Part shown: positions 6,509 through 6,709 of the stretch, in pieces
How the letters are laid out: each line of letters opens with the position of its first letter
How positions within the stretch are numbered: position 1 is the stretch's first letter
Source of the DNA: UBA4615 sp049422085
GTDB taxonomy: Bacteria; Pseudomonadota; Gammaproteobacteria; Burkholderiales; Burkholderiaceae_E
NCBI GenBank assembly: GCA_049422085.1
Contig: JBMSOD010000179.1
Location: forward strand, 1-6,709
DNA: 6,709 nucleotides
Direction: 5' to 3'
The notes under the pieces: generated by a model
Told to the model about the DNA's origin: nothing
Databases searched by the model: none
The model's input: the letters and a program-made list of their open reading frames with translations, nothing else
Program-made: the position numbers and the translations under genes

Positions 6509-6709
6509 ATGACACGAGGCAAGGCCCCACTCACAGGGGACCCCGAACCCAACCGGCCCGTCCTTGCACTGTCCAGCACGCTGATGGTCCAGGCGGCAGC
6601 CACCGTGGCCATGTCGGCAGCCTCGGTGCTGGCCCCGCTGGCCGGCCCCGCGCTCGGCGTACCCGCCTCGCAGGTTGGATGGTTCGTCGGGCTGGCCTAT
6701 GCGGCTGCC
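6509..6709 (+). CDS. Major facilitator superfamily transporter, N-terminal fragment
   Basis: Only the first 67 codons are inside the window. A polar, charged N-terminal tail of about 17 residues (MTRGKAPLTGDPEPNRP) is followed by a first membrane helix (about 18-46). A short loop with GVPASQVGW then leads into the start of a second helix (about 56-67). The pattern 'helix, loop with ...QVGWFVGLAYAAA' is typical of the beginning of 12-helix MFS permeases. The substrate cannot be told from this fragment. The ATG at 6509 has no strong ribosome binding site, and translation stays open to the edge. It is divergent from the M20 peptidase; a shared substrate is possible but unsupported. Confidence 0.7.
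   Translation, partial: MTRGKAPLTGDPEPNRPVLALSSTLMVQAAATVAMSAASVLAPLAGPALGVPASQVGWFVGLAYAAA

Noticed and set aside
4994..6709. Peptidase plus transporter as a dedicated peptide uptake and breakdown system
   Set aside because: The two genes are divergent, not an operon, and only 67 codons of the transporter are visible, so substrate and linkage cannot be supported.

Overview
The window is GC-rich, roughly 60-65% by eye. Its genes resemble those of free-living beta-proteobacteria, probably of the Burkholderiales type. That placement rests on composition and domain style only; there is no rRNA or other marker to confirm it. Coding density is very high: five protein genes, two of them cut by the window edges, and three short intergenic gaps of 67-87 bp. 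I see no tRNA, rRNA, CRISPR array, insertion sequence or attachment site.

The left half (1-4926) is a cyclic-di-GMP signalling locus. On the minus strand, a receiver-PAS-GGDEF-EAL protein (976-3135) is followed by a diguanylate cyclase (979 to beyond position 1). The stop and start codons of the two genes overlap as ATGA, so an enzyme predicted to degrade c-di-GMP and one predicted to make it are in one operon and probably translationally coupled. Divergently, on the plus strand and 87 bp away, lies a membrane-anchored PAS-PAS histidine kinase (3223-4926) with no receiver of its own. The obvious idea is that the kinase signals to the receiver of the EAL protein. However, that receiver keeps only its phospho-acceptor Asp and has lost the acidic pair, the Thr/Ser and the Lys of a normal receiver. 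The GGDEF domain of the same protein is also degenerate, while its EAL domain looks fully intact.

The right half holds a dizinc M20-family peptidase of the carnosinase/CNDP type on the minus strand (4994-6433). Divergent from it is the start of a major facilitator superfamily transporter on the plus strand (6509 to the edge). The kinase and peptidase genes converge. The gap between them is filled by three tandem copies of a 22-23 bp imperfect repeat.

The most notable non-coding signals are that tandem repeat, a perfect 20-bp palindrome inside the EAL-protein gene (2712-2731), and a set of GCAAT/ATTGC half-sites in the divergent promoter region (3161-3197). I see no clearly novel system. This looks like an ordinary chromosomal region with some unusual details in the c-di-GMP proteins.
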